Shown one piece after another: positions 15,203 through 23,835 of a DNA stretch of 64,000 bases (its first letter is position 1; the number at the start of each line of letters is the position of its first letter). Source of the DNA: Luteolibacter arcticus (lineage in GTDB: Bacteria > Verrucomicrobiota > Verrucomicrobiia > Verrucomicrobiales > Akkermansiaceae); contig NZ_JAPDDT010000007.1 in NCBI RefSeq assembly GCF_025950235.1, forward strand, positions 62,001-126,000, written 5' to 3'. Below the pieces are notes generated by a model. That model was not told the origin of the DNA. It was given only the letters and a program-made list of their open reading frames with translations, and did not search any database. A program made the translations under genes and the position numbers.

Positions 15203-16891
15203 ATGAACCGGTCCAATCCTTTCAAACGCCTCTTTTTCTGGCTGTCTGGCGCCGGCACCGAGACCTTGGAGCAGTGCCCGAACTGGGAGCAGCGGAAATA
15301 CGTCGCCTTTGGCGCGACCGTGCTGGTGCCCTGCGCCTTCGCCTTCATCGCCTGCGCCTACGCGCTCTCGACCCTCACCGACAACCCGCGGGTGATCTAC
15401 GGGGTGGCCACGGTGTGGGCCTTCATCATCCTGACCATCGACCGCGCCCTGCTCGCCGGCTACCGGCCGTTTCTTTCCTGGTGGCGGAAGCTGTCGCAAT
15501 TCTCGCTGCGTCTGGTGGTGGCCATCCTGATGGGTCTGACGATCGCCCACCCACTGGTGCTGCTGCTGTTCCGCGACACGATCCAGACGGTGGTGGAGGA
15601 AGAGCGCTCGGTGGAAGTCAGCCAGGAGCGCTCCAAGTTCACGGTCGCCAAGGACAAGATCCGGGAGACGATCAATGGCATCGAGCAGAAGATGGCCGCC
15701 CTTCAGCAGGAGCGAAAGGAAAGCTACAACGCGAAGTTCATCATCCAGGACCGCGAGGACGCCAGCTCGGCGATCCCCGGCCTGACCGCCGAGCAGCAGA
15801 CCGAGCTGAAAGCCGCTACGGATGAAGCGACCAAGCCATTCCGTGACCGGCTGGACGTGGTTAACCAGCAGTCGGACGAACTTTCCCCGCAGTACGCCAA
15901 GCTCCAGACCGAACTCGGCTTCTGGCAGGCGGAATTCGAGCGCGAACTGAACGGCCAGCGCTCCGGCATGCGCGGCGAAGGCCCGCGCGCCCGTTCGATC
16001 CGTGCCGACCAGCTTGAGCCGCGCCGCACCGAGGCGCAGCGGATCGGAGCCCTGTTAGAACACCTCTCCACCGAGAAGGCAACCTTGCAGACCCAGGCGC
16101 GGGAAGCCGAGAAGGGTGCCATCGCCACCTTTGAAACCCGCCTTGCCGAGATCGCCGCCACGAACAAGGCGGAGGAGACGCGGGTCGCCGCGCTCAAGCA
16201 GCGAGTGGAAGAGGATCAGGCGTCCGCCTTCACCGAGCAGCAGAATGCGGTACGCTCGGCCATCGACCAACAGATCGAGACCCGCAATCTGGAGCAGAAG
16301 GCCGCTCAGTCCGAGCTCGCCGCGATTTCCACCGAGGAGCAGAACCGGATCGGCCAGATGCTCGCCGAGCCGCGGAAGGACATCCTGACCCAGACCTTGG
16401 CCCTGCATGGCCTCTTCAAGGAGGGCAGCGAGGGTGGGCAGTTCGCGCTCGCCACCTACATCGTGCTCACCCTGCTGTTCATGCTGGTGGACACGATCCC
16501 GCTGATCGTGAAGTTCTTCACCAAGCCGGGTCCTTACGACACGTTGCTCGATCGCGACGAGATCGCTTATGACTCCGAGCACCGCGCCTTCCGTGAAAGC
16601 CACCACCGCTACATGGAAAAGCTCGCTGCCGGCAACCTGATCGCGGTCACCCGCAACAAGCGGCTGGAGAACGCACTCATCGATGGCGTGGAACACAGTC
16701 GCGCCGCGCGCGAGTTCCTCGACTCATTGATCGAGATGGAGAAATCCTTCGCCGCGAAGATCCGGATGGAGCAGGACGAGGCCTTCCATGCCGGGCCCGA
16801 GAAAATTGCCGCGCTGGAAGCGATCAAGAAGCGCTTCTACGAAGACATGCAGCACCGCATGGAAGTCTTCTTCACCGGCCAGCACGCTTGA
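15203..16891 (+). CDS. DUF4407 membrane protein with long coiled coil
   Basis: A 562-residue protein opening NPFKRLFFWLSGAGTETLEQ CP, the start pattern of DUF4407 proteins. Three or four membrane helices occupy residues ~30-130 (including FGATVLVPCAFAFIACAYAL and LRLVVAILMGLTIAHPLVLL). A long Glu/Arg/Gln-rich coiled coil fills about 130-400, another helix follows (FALATYIVLTLLFMLVDTIP), and the tail is charged. Members of this family are of unknown function in bacteria. The layout suggests a membrane-anchored rod, perhaps a scaffold or tension-bearing element. It is monocistronic, with its end convergent on the last gene of the pilus locus (6-base gap). Confidence 0.87.
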   Translation: MNRSNPFKRLFFWLSGAGTETLEQCPNWEQRKYVAFGATVLVPCAFAFIACAYALSTLTDNPRVIYGVATVWAFIILTIDRALLAGYRPFLSWWRKLSQFSLRLVVAILMGLTIAHPLVLLLFRDTIQTVVEEERSVEVSQERSKFTVAKDKIRETINGIEQKMAALQQERKESYNAKFIIQDREDASSAIPGLTAEQQTELKAATDEATKPFRDRLDVVNQQSDELSPQYAKLQTELGFWQAEFERELNGQRSGMRGEGPRARSIRADQLEPRRTEAQRIGALLEHLSTEKATLQTQAREAEKGAIATFETRLAEIAATNKAEETRVAALKQRVEEDQASAFTEQQNAVRSAIDQQIETRNLEQKAAQSELAAISTEEQNRIGQMLAEPRKDILTQTLALHGLFKEGSEGGQFALATYIVLTLLFMLVDTIPLIVKFFTKPGPYDTLLDRDEIAYDSEHRAFRESHHRYMEKLAAGNLIAVTRNKRLENALIDGVEHSRAAREFLDSLIEMEKSFAAKIRMEQDEAFHAGPEKIAALEAIKKRFYEDMQHRMEVFFTGQHA

Positions 16892-16897
16892 GACGGA

Positions 16898-17431
16898 TCA
16901 CTCCAGCGGCGGAAGGACTCCGAGTCCGCCGCTGCCATCGTCGAAGGGCGTTGCTTCTTCCTCCACCTTGAGGGGGCGGAATTCACCGTCGTACATGTCC
17001 ACGCGGAACTGAAGCTCCATCAGGTCGCGGTTGGTCTCCGCCTGGCTATCGCGGAGCCGGCGGTTCTCCTCCACGGTGCCTTCCAGAAGCTGGAGCAGCT
17101 TCTCGATGCGCACGTCGGTATTGGCAAAGGAAGCGACCGGGGAAGAGTTGCTGGAAGCGGAACGAGGACGTTCGCTGGGGCTGGCTTGGGGGGCACTCCT
17201 CCCTGCACCGTCGCGCGCGCGGGCCAGGAACTCCTTGGCTTCGCGGGAGGGACCCTCATCCGGCAAGCGGGAGGGAGAGGGAAGTTGCGGCCTGGAGGAA
17301 GCTGGCGGGTGAGGCGGCATCACGCCTGCCAGCTTCACCATGTCGCGGACGGAGCACCAATGGGCGGCGGAAGCGCCAGCCATCAAGGCGAGCACGGTGC
17401 CACAGGCGATCGGGACGAGGCTTGGTTTCAT
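16898..17431 (-). CDS. Exported accessory protein at the 3' end of the pilus locus, 177 aa
   Basis: Starts MKPSLVPIACGTVLALMAGASAAHWC, a signal peptide or single anchor. A Pro/Ser-rich linker (35-100) follows, then a short coiled coil (about 108-145, IEKLLQLLEGTVEENRRLRD) and an acidic C-terminus. It overlaps the preceding gene by ATGA (17428-17431), so it is translationally coupled to the pilus locus and is its last gene. No homology is recognised. A perfect 9-base inverted repeat (16905-16913 / 16925-16933) lies over its stop end and might act as part of a bidirectional terminator with the convergent DUF4407 gene. Confidence 0.65.
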   Translation of the reverse strand: MKPSLVPIACGTVLALMAGASAAHWCSVRDMVKLAGVMPPHPPASSRPQLPSPSRLPDEGPSREAKEFLARARDGAGRSAPQASPSERPRSASSNSSPVASFANTDVRIEKLLQLLEGTVEENRRLRDSQAETNRDLMELQFRVDMYDGEFRPLKVEEEATPFDDGSGGLGVLPPLE

Positions 17432-18153
17432 CGCGCTTTCTTCTTTTCGGTTGAAATGACTTCCTTCGCGGCTGGCGGGGGAGGCTCAGGCGTGGGCAGC
17501 GAGCTCAGGAGCTGGCCGAGGCGGTCGAGGGCGTCGCCCACCTTGCGGGAGTCTTCTTCCATGCGCTCCACGGAGGTCGCAAGTACGGCACTCATCGTAC
17601 CTGCTTGCGCGTAGCCGAGCGCCGGGTCGTAGCCGGGCTCCTGGACGCCGATCACGTTTTCGCCATCGGCGTCCGGCACAAGCAGGTGCGGGCGGATGGA
17701 AAGGGGAATGCGGGTGCCGTTGTCGAGCGTCACCTCCTGGGTGATGGCGGGGACATCTTCGGGATGCTCCAGCCGCCAACCGGCCGGCGGTTGGGAAAGC
17801 GGTTTGGCGGGGAAGGGGGCGAGCAGCTTGACGGCGGCGGCGTCCACCTTTCCAAGGCCGCCCTTGCCGGGCTCGACCCGCACGGTCACGCCTTGCGGCT
17901 CGGGGATTGTGGGTTCGGCCTCCTCGATCTCGGCTCCTTCCGGCGGGGTGCCGGTGACCAGCACGGGTGCGCCGTCGTCTTCCGGCACCAATGAGAAAGG
18001 AGTGGCGGTGATTCCATTGGTGGCCGGGTCTTCACCGAAGCCATCCGTGAGTGCGGAAATAACCGGATCGCGTTCCGAGTCTTTCGGAGCGATGTCCTGG
18101 GCCAATGTCACCGGCATGGCGACGGCGGCGAGAAGAAGGAGAGAGCGGGTCAT
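17428..18153 (-). CDS. Exported hypothetical protein of pilus locus, 241 aa
   Basis: MTRSLLLLAAVAMPVTLAQ is a clear signal peptide. The mature protein is acidic and Pro-rich, with a middle section bearing LDNGTRIPLSIRPHLLVPDA and a C-terminal helix (VERMEEDSRKVGDALDRLGQ) before a Pro stretch. The start at 18153 was chosen because it gives an ATGA overlap with the upstream gene (18150-18153) and places the signal peptide at the N-terminus; the frame is open further upstream without features. It overlaps the next gene by ATGA as well. It is unrecognised, but its coupling on both sides argues for a role in the periplasmic part of the pilus or secretion machine. Confidence 0.65.
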   Translation of the reverse strand: MTRSLLLLAAVAMPVTLAQDIAPKDSERDPVISALTDGFGEDPATNGITATPFSLVPEDDGAPVLVTGTPPEGAEIEEAEPTIPEPQGVTVRVEPGKGGLGKVDAAAVKLLAPFPAKPLSQPPAGWRLEHPEDVPAITQEVTLDNGTRIPLSIRPHLLVPDADGENVIGVQEPGYDPALGYAQAGTMSAVLATSVERMEEDSRKVGDALDRLGQLLSSLPTPEPPPPAAKEVISTEKKKAR

Positions 18154-19010
18154 CGGTTTTTGATTTCGATGGCTTGAGTGCTGTCGAGTTGTTCGCCGGT
18201 GGGCGGCTGCAGCGCGCCCGAGAGCGACGGGCTGTCGGCCCGAAGGACCGGAGTGGGGATGGACTCGCCGACCAGGGCATTCCATTCGCCGAGGAGCTTC
18301 TGGCCTTCGTTGCGGACGATTTGGGCCGCCTCCTGATAGTGGCCGATGCGGGTCATCAGGGTGCGGGCGCGGGCGACCTCATCCGGCGTCCAGCGCAGGG
18401 CACGGCTGCGGTAGAGGACCGGGACGTCGAGCATGATCTTGCCGAGGTCCTCGCCGGCGGGGCCTTGGGCCTTGAGGGCATGCTGGATCCGCAGGTTAGT
18501 CTCTTCGAAGGCATTCTCCGGGCCGCTTCCGGACGACACGAGGCGCCGTGGATCGGCGGCCTGTGGCTTGACGGTATCGCCGGGAAGATGGCCGCCGCGA
18601 GGCATCAGCGAGTCAGCGGGCTTCGGTGCGGCCGCGATCAGGGCGGGCACCGGTGGGACGGGCGCAGTTGCCGTGACACCCGGACCCGGGCCGGGGCTGG
18701 CCACGATCACCGGCTTGTTGAGATAAAGTCCGCAGAAGACTGCGGCAAGGGCCGTGCTCGCAATCAGCAGCCACGGATAGGCGCGCTGGATCGGGCAGTT
18801 GGCAGCCCGGCGGTTCTGGCCCGGGACTGTGGCATGATGGAGCGGTCCCAGTTCCAAGGTCTGGGAGACGGCGGTGGAAACCGCGGGTTTGGTGGCGAGG
18901 GGGGCGGCCTGAGTGGTGGTGGGCAGCGGACGCATGAGATCAAGGTGCGGGCGATCCTTTCCGGGGATCGGCGGCAGGCTCATCAGCGGGGGGAGGGGCG
19001 AGGACGGCAT
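18150..19010 (-). CDS. Single-pass membrane protein of pilus locus, 286 aa
   Basis: A Pro-rich cytoplasmic N-terminus (~1-75), one membrane helix (AYPWLLIASTALAAVFCGLY), a Pro/Ala linker, then a helical periplasmic domain (about 160-270) with LVGESIPTPVLRADSPSLSG near the end. The longest frame overlaps the upstream gene by 71 bases; starts at 18983 or 18935 (MRPLPTTTQ, 5 bases past the upstream stop) are equally possible and the latter would avoid the overlap. No family is recognised. Single-pass topology with a periplasmic helical region resembles inner-membrane platform accessories of type II/type IV systems (GspC/L/M or PilN/O-like), but this is only topology. Confidence 0.6.
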   Translation of the reverse strand: MPSSPLPPLMSLPPIPGKDRPHLDLMRPLPTTTQAAPLATKPAVSTAVSQTLELGPLHHATVPGQNRRAANCPIQRAYPWLLIASTALAAVFCGLYLNKPVIVASPGPGPGVTATAPVPPVPALIAAAPKPADSLMPRGGHLPGDTVKPQAADPRRLVSSGSGPENAFEETNLRIQHALKAQGPAGEDLGKIMLDVPVLYRSRALRWTPDEVARARTLMTRIGHYQEAAQIVRNEGQKLLGEWNALVGESIPTPVLRADSPSLSGALQPPTGEQLDSTQAIEIKNR

Positions 19011-19419
19011 GGGTGACGACAGTCTGGTCGGAGACGCCAGGGAAAACAGTTAGAACGAGGGTATCGCGGGTCAGCCGAAGGTGCTTGTGAACGCCACGAT
19101 GGTCGCTGGTGGCTTGCACGCCGGGCACCACTTCCAACGGGCCGCCGGGAGTATTCTGGCGACCAATGCCGTCCGACCGGTAAATCGTGAACGTGGACCA
19201 GGCATCGGACTTCCCGGCGGATGAGACGCGGATGCTCACGCCATCCGAGAAGACCGCGAGCTTGAGCGGCTTGATCGGCACCTGGACCACCTTGCCGCTG
19301 CCGGTGATTTTCATCTGGCTGCGAATCTCGTACTCGCCAAACGACTCGAAGCCATCGGTGTCCGCAGCAGCGAGCGGAAGGACCGTGGCAATGAGGGCGG
19401 CGACCAGCGATAATTTCAT
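18940..19419 (-). CDS. Exported beta-rich protein of pilus locus, 159 aa
   Basis: Signal peptide MKLSLVAALIATVLPLAAA, then a beta-rich domain (YEIRSQMKITGSGKVVQVPI, KLAVFSDGVSIRVSS, WSTFTIYRSDG, TLVLTVFPG). The Ala/Pro C-terminus is disordered. It overlaps the upstream pseudopilin by ATGA (19416-19419), so the two are coupled. No family is recognised. Its place directly behind a pseudopilin suggests a periplasmic or surface partner of the pilin-like fibre; this is context only. Confidence 0.65.
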   Translation of the reverse strand: MKLSLVAALIATVLPLAAADTDGFESFGEYEIRSQMKITGSGKVVQVPIKPLKLAVFSDGVSIRVSSAGKSDAWSTFTIYRSDGIGRQNTPGGPLEVVPGVQATSDHRGVHKHLRLTRDTLVLTVFPGVSDQTVVTHAVLAPPPADEPAADPRKGSPAP

Positions 19420-19847
19420 TCGCCTACATCCCAGAGGGAGTCAGTGGTGGAGCCGGAGGGGTCGTAGCGGGCCGGCGGGACGGCGCCGGAAGTGGTGGCG
19501 GTGGCCGTGAGGAACGGCGGGGACACTCCCACGAAGACATTGAGATTTGTATTCGTGAGCGACTTGGCCGTCGGGAAAACGGCTGGGCCGTTTTGGATGT
19601 AAGGCAGCAACAACGCGTGGGTCAGCGAGGTGACCGGCGTGGTGGGATTGTCGGCGAGATAGGTGCGCTGCGCGACATAGACGTTGCGCAAGGTATCGCC
19701 AGCCTCGCGGGCGAGTCGCCAGGTCTTGAAGGCGCTGGTTGACTTCAGGCCGACGGTGATCAGCAGCAGGAGGACCGAAATGACCAACGTCATTTCCAGC
19801 AGCGTGAAGCCGCGGCGTGACAACTGGACATGGACACGGGATTTCAT
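19416..19847 (-). CDS. Type IV pilin-like pseudopilin (GspG/H-like)
   Basis: A 143-residue prepilin. The N-terminal signal contains RRGFTLLEMTLVISVLLLLI: a positively charged leader, cleavage by prepilin peptidase after the Gly, then Phe1, the conserved Glu5 and a hydrophobic assembly helix. The globular part (about 35-143) is beta-rich with a Thr/Pro-rich C-terminus ending in DSLWDVGE. It differs from the major pilin-like gene at 29 kb in having a longer leader and FTLLEM. It is probably a minor or pseudopilin. It begins 100 bases after the previous gene and is coupled by ATGA to the next exported protein. A prepilin peptidase (PilD) is not in the window. Confidence 0.88.
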   Translation of the reverse strand: MKSRVHVQLSRRGFTLLEMTLVISVLLLLITVGLKSTSAFKTWRLAREAGDTLRNVYVAQRTYLADNPTTPVTSLTHALLLPYIQNGPAVFPTAKSLTNTNLNVFVGVSPPFLTATATTSGAVPPARYDPSGSTTDSLWDVGE

Positions 19848-19947
19848 GGGACGAGTGGGAGACTAGGTTGCTTAAGGGGGCTTGAAAAGCCGGAAATATT
19901 AACGATTTGGTCCGTCCGGTCCCGTTCGGATAGACCCCGGTGAGGCG

Positions 19948-20361
19948 TCAGTTTTTGAGGATCTCGAGTGATTCCGTGACGTTCTTGCGCAGCTCGGGAT
20001 TGGCCCATGCCAATTGGCCGAGATGAACGACGCCGAAGACCACGCCCGCCGTCACGCCGACCCAGACGAACCACCAGATGACCGATTTCCCCTGGGGTGC
20101 GATCAGCGGGACATACCATGCCTCGCGATCCACCACGCGGGTGGTGAACATCTGGTTGCCTTCGCGCAGTTGCTCGATGAGAGCCTGCACCGCGGCATCG
20201 CTGCGCAGGATGAAGCGGTGCTTGAAGCGCCGGCCTGGTGATTCGGGAAGCTCTTCCGCGATCACACCCGGCGGCACCGCTGCGGGTAGCCGCAGCGTGT
20301 AGACGTGCGTCTCATAGACGAATCGCTCCCTCAGCCAGCGGTCGAGTCGGGTTAGTTGCAT
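19948..20361 (-). CDS. Single-pass membrane protein of pilus locus, 137 aa
   Basis: A soluble N-terminal ~90 residues with mixed alpha/beta character (TRLDRWLRERFVYETHVYTL, HRFILRSDAAVQALIEQLRE, VVDREAWYVPLI), then one membrane helix (VIWWFVWVGVTAGVVFGVVH) and a short tail. It lies 18 bases downstream of pilC and is probably cotranscribed. No family is recognised. The cytoplasmic N-domain and single helix could place it at the PilB/PilC platform. Confidence 0.65.
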   Translation of the reverse strand: MQLTRLDRWLRERFVYETHVYTLRLPAAVPPGVIAEELPESPGRRFKHRFILRSDAAVQALIEQLREGNQMFTTRVVDREAWYVPLIAPQGKSVIWWFVWVGVTAGVVFGVVHLGQLAWANPELRKNVTESLEILKN

Positions 20362-20379
20362 GCGGACGGGCGGTTGGAG

Positions 20380-21522
20380 TTACATCTTGCTGTTCATCAT
20401 CTTCGGACCCATCAGGAAGATCGGCAGGAAGGTTCCGATGAAGACCGCGGCGATCAGGGCCACCGCGATGATCAGCACCAGGAAATTCACGGCGGCAGTG
20501 AAGCTCGCCATGTAGTTTTCGGCATCCTCCTCATACATGGTCGAGAGCATGTCGAGCTGGGCATCCAGCGAGGCGGACTTCTCACCGATCGACATCATGT
20601 GGACCACCTGGGAGTCGACGGAGGTGTACTTGGAGAAGGCGGTGGAGAGCGGCACGCCGGAGTTCTCGTACTTGTCGGCCGCGTCGCGGAGCTCCTGATA
20701 GAACGGTGTGCCCTTCACGCTGTTGGCGGAAACCCGGATCGATTTCGCGAGGTTGATGCCGTTGGCGTGGAGCATCTTCATCGTGGAGAGGAAGGTCATC
20801 TGGCGCAGGCTCATGATCATGAGCCGGAGCAACCGCCATTTCGACATCGCGATGCCGAGGATCATGTTCCGGACCTTGTCCGAGCGCCAGATGGTGATGG
20901 CGCTCCCGACCACCGTGGCGATGACAAAGGGATAGACCGCCTTGGTGATGGCACTGACCTTGAAGGCGATCGCGGTCATGCCGTCGGGCTTCTGGGCGAC
21001 CGATTTGAGCATGTCCTGGACCTGCGGGACGATGCTGACCTGCGAGAAGATGAACGCACAGGCCAAGACCGAGATCACGATGCAGGGCATCACCGTGGCC
21101 TTGCGCAGGGCCTTGGTGAAGCGCATCTCGCTGGTGAAGCGGGCGGCCAGCGAGCCGAAGGCCTGGTGGAGCTGGCCGGCATCGCTACCGGCTTGGATCA
21201 GGCCGATGACCATGTCCGAAAAGCGTCCGGTGCGGCGGAATGCCTCGTGCACGTTGACGCCGGAGTTGATCTCATCGCGGATCTTCAGGAGGGCGTCGGC
21301 CATCGCCTTGTCCTGGAGTCCCTGGCCGTAATACTTCAGCGCGTCCGCGGTATTGATCTGGGCGCGCAGCATCGAGGCCAGGCCACGGAACATCGTGACC
21401 AACTGCTTCTTGGTGAAGGGCGTGACCTTCGTCTGCTTGAGGAAGCTGAAGGAGCCCTGGGCAGCCGGCTTGGCGGCTGTTGCGGGACTGCCCGGCTTGG
21501 CGGAGGCGGAGGCGCTACTCAT
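20380..21522 (-). CDS. pilC: Type IV pilus/type II secretion inner-membrane platform protein PilC/GspF
   Basis: A 380-residue protein with two repeats of the T2SSF domain, each a bundle of cytoplasmic helices before membrane segments. The first repeat spans ~40-165 (LVTMFRGLASMLRAQINTAD, FRRTGRFSDMVIGLIQAGSD) and the second ~245-365 (RQMTFLSTMKMLHANGINLA, MMSIGEKSASLDAQLDML). It has about three membrane helices and ends FIGTFLPIFLMGPKMM. PilC connects the assembly ATPase to the growing fibre in the inner membrane. The first 35 residues are Ala/Ser-rich and low complexity. The start overlaps pilB by 8 bases. Confidence 0.93.
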   Translation of the reverse strand: MSSASASAKPGSPATAAKPAAQGSFSFLKQTKVTPFTKKQLVTMFRGLASMLRAQINTADALKYYGQGLQDKAMADALLKIRDEINSGVNVHEAFRRTGRFSDMVIGLIQAGSDAGQLHQAFGSLAARFTSEMRFTKALRKATVMPCIVISVLACAFIFSQVSIVPQVQDMLKSVAQKPDGMTAIAFKVSAITKAVYPFVIATVVGSAITIWRSDKVRNMILGIAMSKWRLLRLMIMSLRQMTFLSTMKMLHANGINLAKSIRVSANSVKGTPFYQELRDAADKYENSGVPLSTAFSKYTSVDSQVVHMMSIGEKSASLDAQLDMLSTMYEEDAENYMASFTAAVNFLVLIIAVALIAAVFIGTFLPIFLMGPKMMNSKM

Positions 21523-23209
21523 CGGTGTAAGTCATGTCGATGACCTTCGCCACGGCTTCGATGTCGGTTTTGCCTTCGCGCAGCAGGCGTAGGCCGCTGC
21601 GACGCAGGTTGGGGAGTTTCCCTTCTTCCTGGATTTTGACTTCCAGTTCGTAAGGGGAGATCTCGCCCTTCGACAGCATGTCGGAGGTCTTCGGGGTGAT
21701 GGGAATGATTTCGAGAATGGCAGTACGGCCGCTGTAGCCGGAGTTCCGGCACTCGGCACAGCCACCGGACTTGGCGGCAAAAACGGGTATGGTGGACCAG
21801 GACTCGTCGAGGTTGAAGGTTCTCCGATCGAGGTCCGAGATACCCTCCTTCGGCTCCTTGCAATAGGGGCAGAGCAGCTTCACGAGGCGCTGGGCGCACG
21901 CGGCTTTCAGGGTCTGGGCGATTTTCCAGCGCTCGATGCCGAGCTGCTCGAAACGCTCGATGATCTGAGAGGCGCGCGGCGTGTGAATCGTCGTCAGGAC
22001 CTTGTGTCCCGTCACCGCGGCTTCGATCGCCAGTTCCGCGGATTCGATGTCGCGAACCTCACCCATGAGGATGATGTCCGGGTCGGATCGCATGAAGGAC
22101 GCGATCATCGGCTTGAATTCCTTCGGACTCTTCAAGTCGCAGTGGGTGATGCCGGGAACCTCGTCTTCCACCGGATTCTCCAGCGTCAGGATGTTCACAT
22201 CGGGCCGGTTCAGCTCGCGGAGGATCGCGTTCAGCGTGGTCGATTTGCCGGAACCCGTGGGGCCGGACATGACGATGATGCCGGCGGGCACGCGCATCAC
22301 CTTGGCGAGTTCGAAGAGTGTCTCCTCGTCGAAGGCCAGGGTGCCCTTGCCGAGGGTCACGTTGATGTGGCTCTTGTCGAGCAAGCGCATCGTGACGTGA
22401 TAACCGCGGTAAGTACGGTGTCTCTCGTAGCGGACGTCGATGGGGCGGTGGAAATACGAGATGGTGAAGCGGCCCGAGATGCCCGGCGCGGTGGCGCGGA
22501 TTTCGGTGGGAAGCTTCATCAGGTTGAGCAGGAAGGCATCGAGACGATCCTTCAGCTTCATCGGGATCTCGACCTTGGTGCCGATGTCACCGTCCACGCG
22601 GTAGGCGTAGTAGAAGGACTCCTTTTCGACCTTGAAGTGGATGTCGGAGGCGCGGGTCTTGACCGCGTCCGCCATCACCGTGGCCACGAGCTGGGCCATC
22701 GGCTCGGTATAGTCGGTGGTGACGTCGAAGTCGCGGATGGCCTCGTCGTTGTCCTCCACGTCGATCGCCTCGAGTTCGGAGCGACTGGGCCCTGAATTGG
22801 TGGCGACGGATTCGATCGCGCGGGAGATTTCGGAAGCGAGCGTGACGACCTTGACGATCTCCAGATCCGGGAAACGCGGGGCGAGGTATTCGTCCGGGAG
22901 CGGGCTCCAGGGATTCGCGACCGCTACGATGAGCTTGTCCCCGGTCACGCACAGCGGGCTGAAGAGGCCGCGGGTGAGCACCGTGGGATCACAGTAGGTG
23001 TGCAGCGAGCCATCACAGAATTCCGCGACCTTCGGGAAGAAGGGCAGGCCGTTGATCTTGGCGAGCGCGCCCATGAAGCAGTAGCGCGTCACGCGGTTGG
23101 CGACCTGGTCGTGCTCGAGTTCCGCGTACTGGGGATCGTGGTTGGCCAGCGCGCGCATGATTTGCCCGCTGATCAACTCGTTGAATGACATGCTGTCGTA
23201 GTCGATCAC
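21515..23209 (-). CDS. pilB: Type IV pilus assembly / type II secretion ATPase PilB/GspE
   Basis: A 564-residue secretion ATPase. It has an N-terminal GspE-N-like domain, then the N2D/RecA-like motor with Walker A GPTGSGKST (316-324), Asp box (ENPVED), Walker B DPDIILMGEVRD (376-387) and His box TTIHTPRA. A zinc-binding tetracysteine CPYC...CAEC (Cys446, 449, 483, 486), typical of PilB/GspE and absent from PilT, marks it as the extension motor. It powers pilin incorporation through PilC. Its start overlaps the upstream unknown gene by ATGA (23206-23209), and its end overlaps pilC by 8 bases. Confidence 0.95.
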   Translation of the reverse strand: MIDYDSMSFNELISGQIMRALANHDPQYAELEHDQVANRVTRYCFMGALAKINGLPFFPKVAEFCDGSLHTYCDPTVLTRGLFSPLCVTGDKLIVAVANPWSPLPDEYLAPRFPDLEIVKVVTLASEISRAIESVATNSGPSRSELEAIDVEDNDEAIRDFDVTTDYTEPMAQLVATVMADAVKTRASDIHFKVEKESFYYAYRVDGDIGTKVEIPMKLKDRLDAFLLNLMKLPTEIRATAPGISGRFTISYFHRPIDVRYERHRTYRGYHVTMRLLDKSHINVTLGKGTLAFDEETLFELAKVMRVPAGIIVMSGPTGSGKSTTLNAILRELNRPDVNILTLENPVEDEVPGITHCDLKSPKEFKPMIASFMRSDPDIILMGEVRDIESAELAIEAAVTGHKVLTTIHTPRASQIIERFEQLGIERWKIAQTLKAACAQRLVKLLCPYCKEPKEGISDLDRRTFNLDESWSTIPVFAAKSGGCAECRNSGYSGRTAILEIIPITPKTSDMLSKGEISPYELEVKIQEEGKLPNLRRSGLRLLREGKTDIEAVAKVIDMTYTDE

Positions 23210-23778
23210 AATCCGAAGTGTTTGCGGGTAAGGAAAGACCAGCTCTCGTAGTCCATGCGGACCGCGGTGACGAAGGGCTTGATGCCGAAGCGGCGGTTCA
23301 CCCCGGCCAGGATCTCATCGGCCATGATACGTGCGGCGATCGGATTCAGCGCACCGGTGCCGACCGCGTCCGTATCCTCGGCGTAGAGGATGGGGGACAG
23401 CAGGGCGCGGGCGGTGTGATGAAGCTGGTCGAAGGATTCGTAGAAAGCGGAGGGCGCGATCAGTTTGCCGGCAAAGGGGACGAGCGGCGGCGAAGGATGA
23501 AGGACCATCGACACCGCATGGGTGATGCGCGCGACCTCAATGCCCACGTGTTCCTCTTCCGCTCCCTGCACCCGTGCGAGGATCTCGAGGAGATCGAGTG
23601 GCTCCCCCTGATTCACCGAGCGCTCGAAGTGGGCTTGCATGCGGGCAAGCTCCGTCTCGGTGGCGATGCCGGTGGCCTGGAGCGCCTGCACGGTCTGTTC
23701 CAGGCAGGTGTGGAGCAGTTGCAAGGAGTCACCGGGTTTCCGCGCGGCGGAAGTGGCGGGAGTGAAGGGGGATGACAT
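23206..23778 (-). CDS. Hypothetical cytoplasmic protein between secretin and pilB, 190 aa
   Basis: A helical N-terminal half (LLHTCLEQTVQALQATGIAT, ARMQAHFERSVNQGEPLDLL) and a mixed second half (ALLSPILYAEDTDAVGTGAL, RRFGIKPFVTAVRMDYESWS). It has no signal peptide or membrane segment and is probably cytosolic. It is coupled to pilB by an ATGA overlap, implying near-equal synthesis and perhaps direct contact with the ATPase. It follows the secretin by 57 bases. I do not recognise the family. Confidence 0.65.
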   Translation of the reverse strand: MSSPFTPATSAARKPGDSLQLLHTCLEQTVQALQATGIATETELARMQAHFERSVNQGEPLDLLEILARVQGAEEEHVGIEVARITHAVSMVLHPSPPLVPFAGKLIAPSAFYESFDQLHHTARALLSPILYAEDTDAVGTGALNPIAARIMADEILAGVNRRFGIKPFVTAVRMDYESWSFLTRKHFGL

Positions 23779-23835
23779 GGGTATGGGTCGGTTCGGTGAA
23801 AACGGGACGGCGGGGTGGGGGCCCCGCCTGCCGAA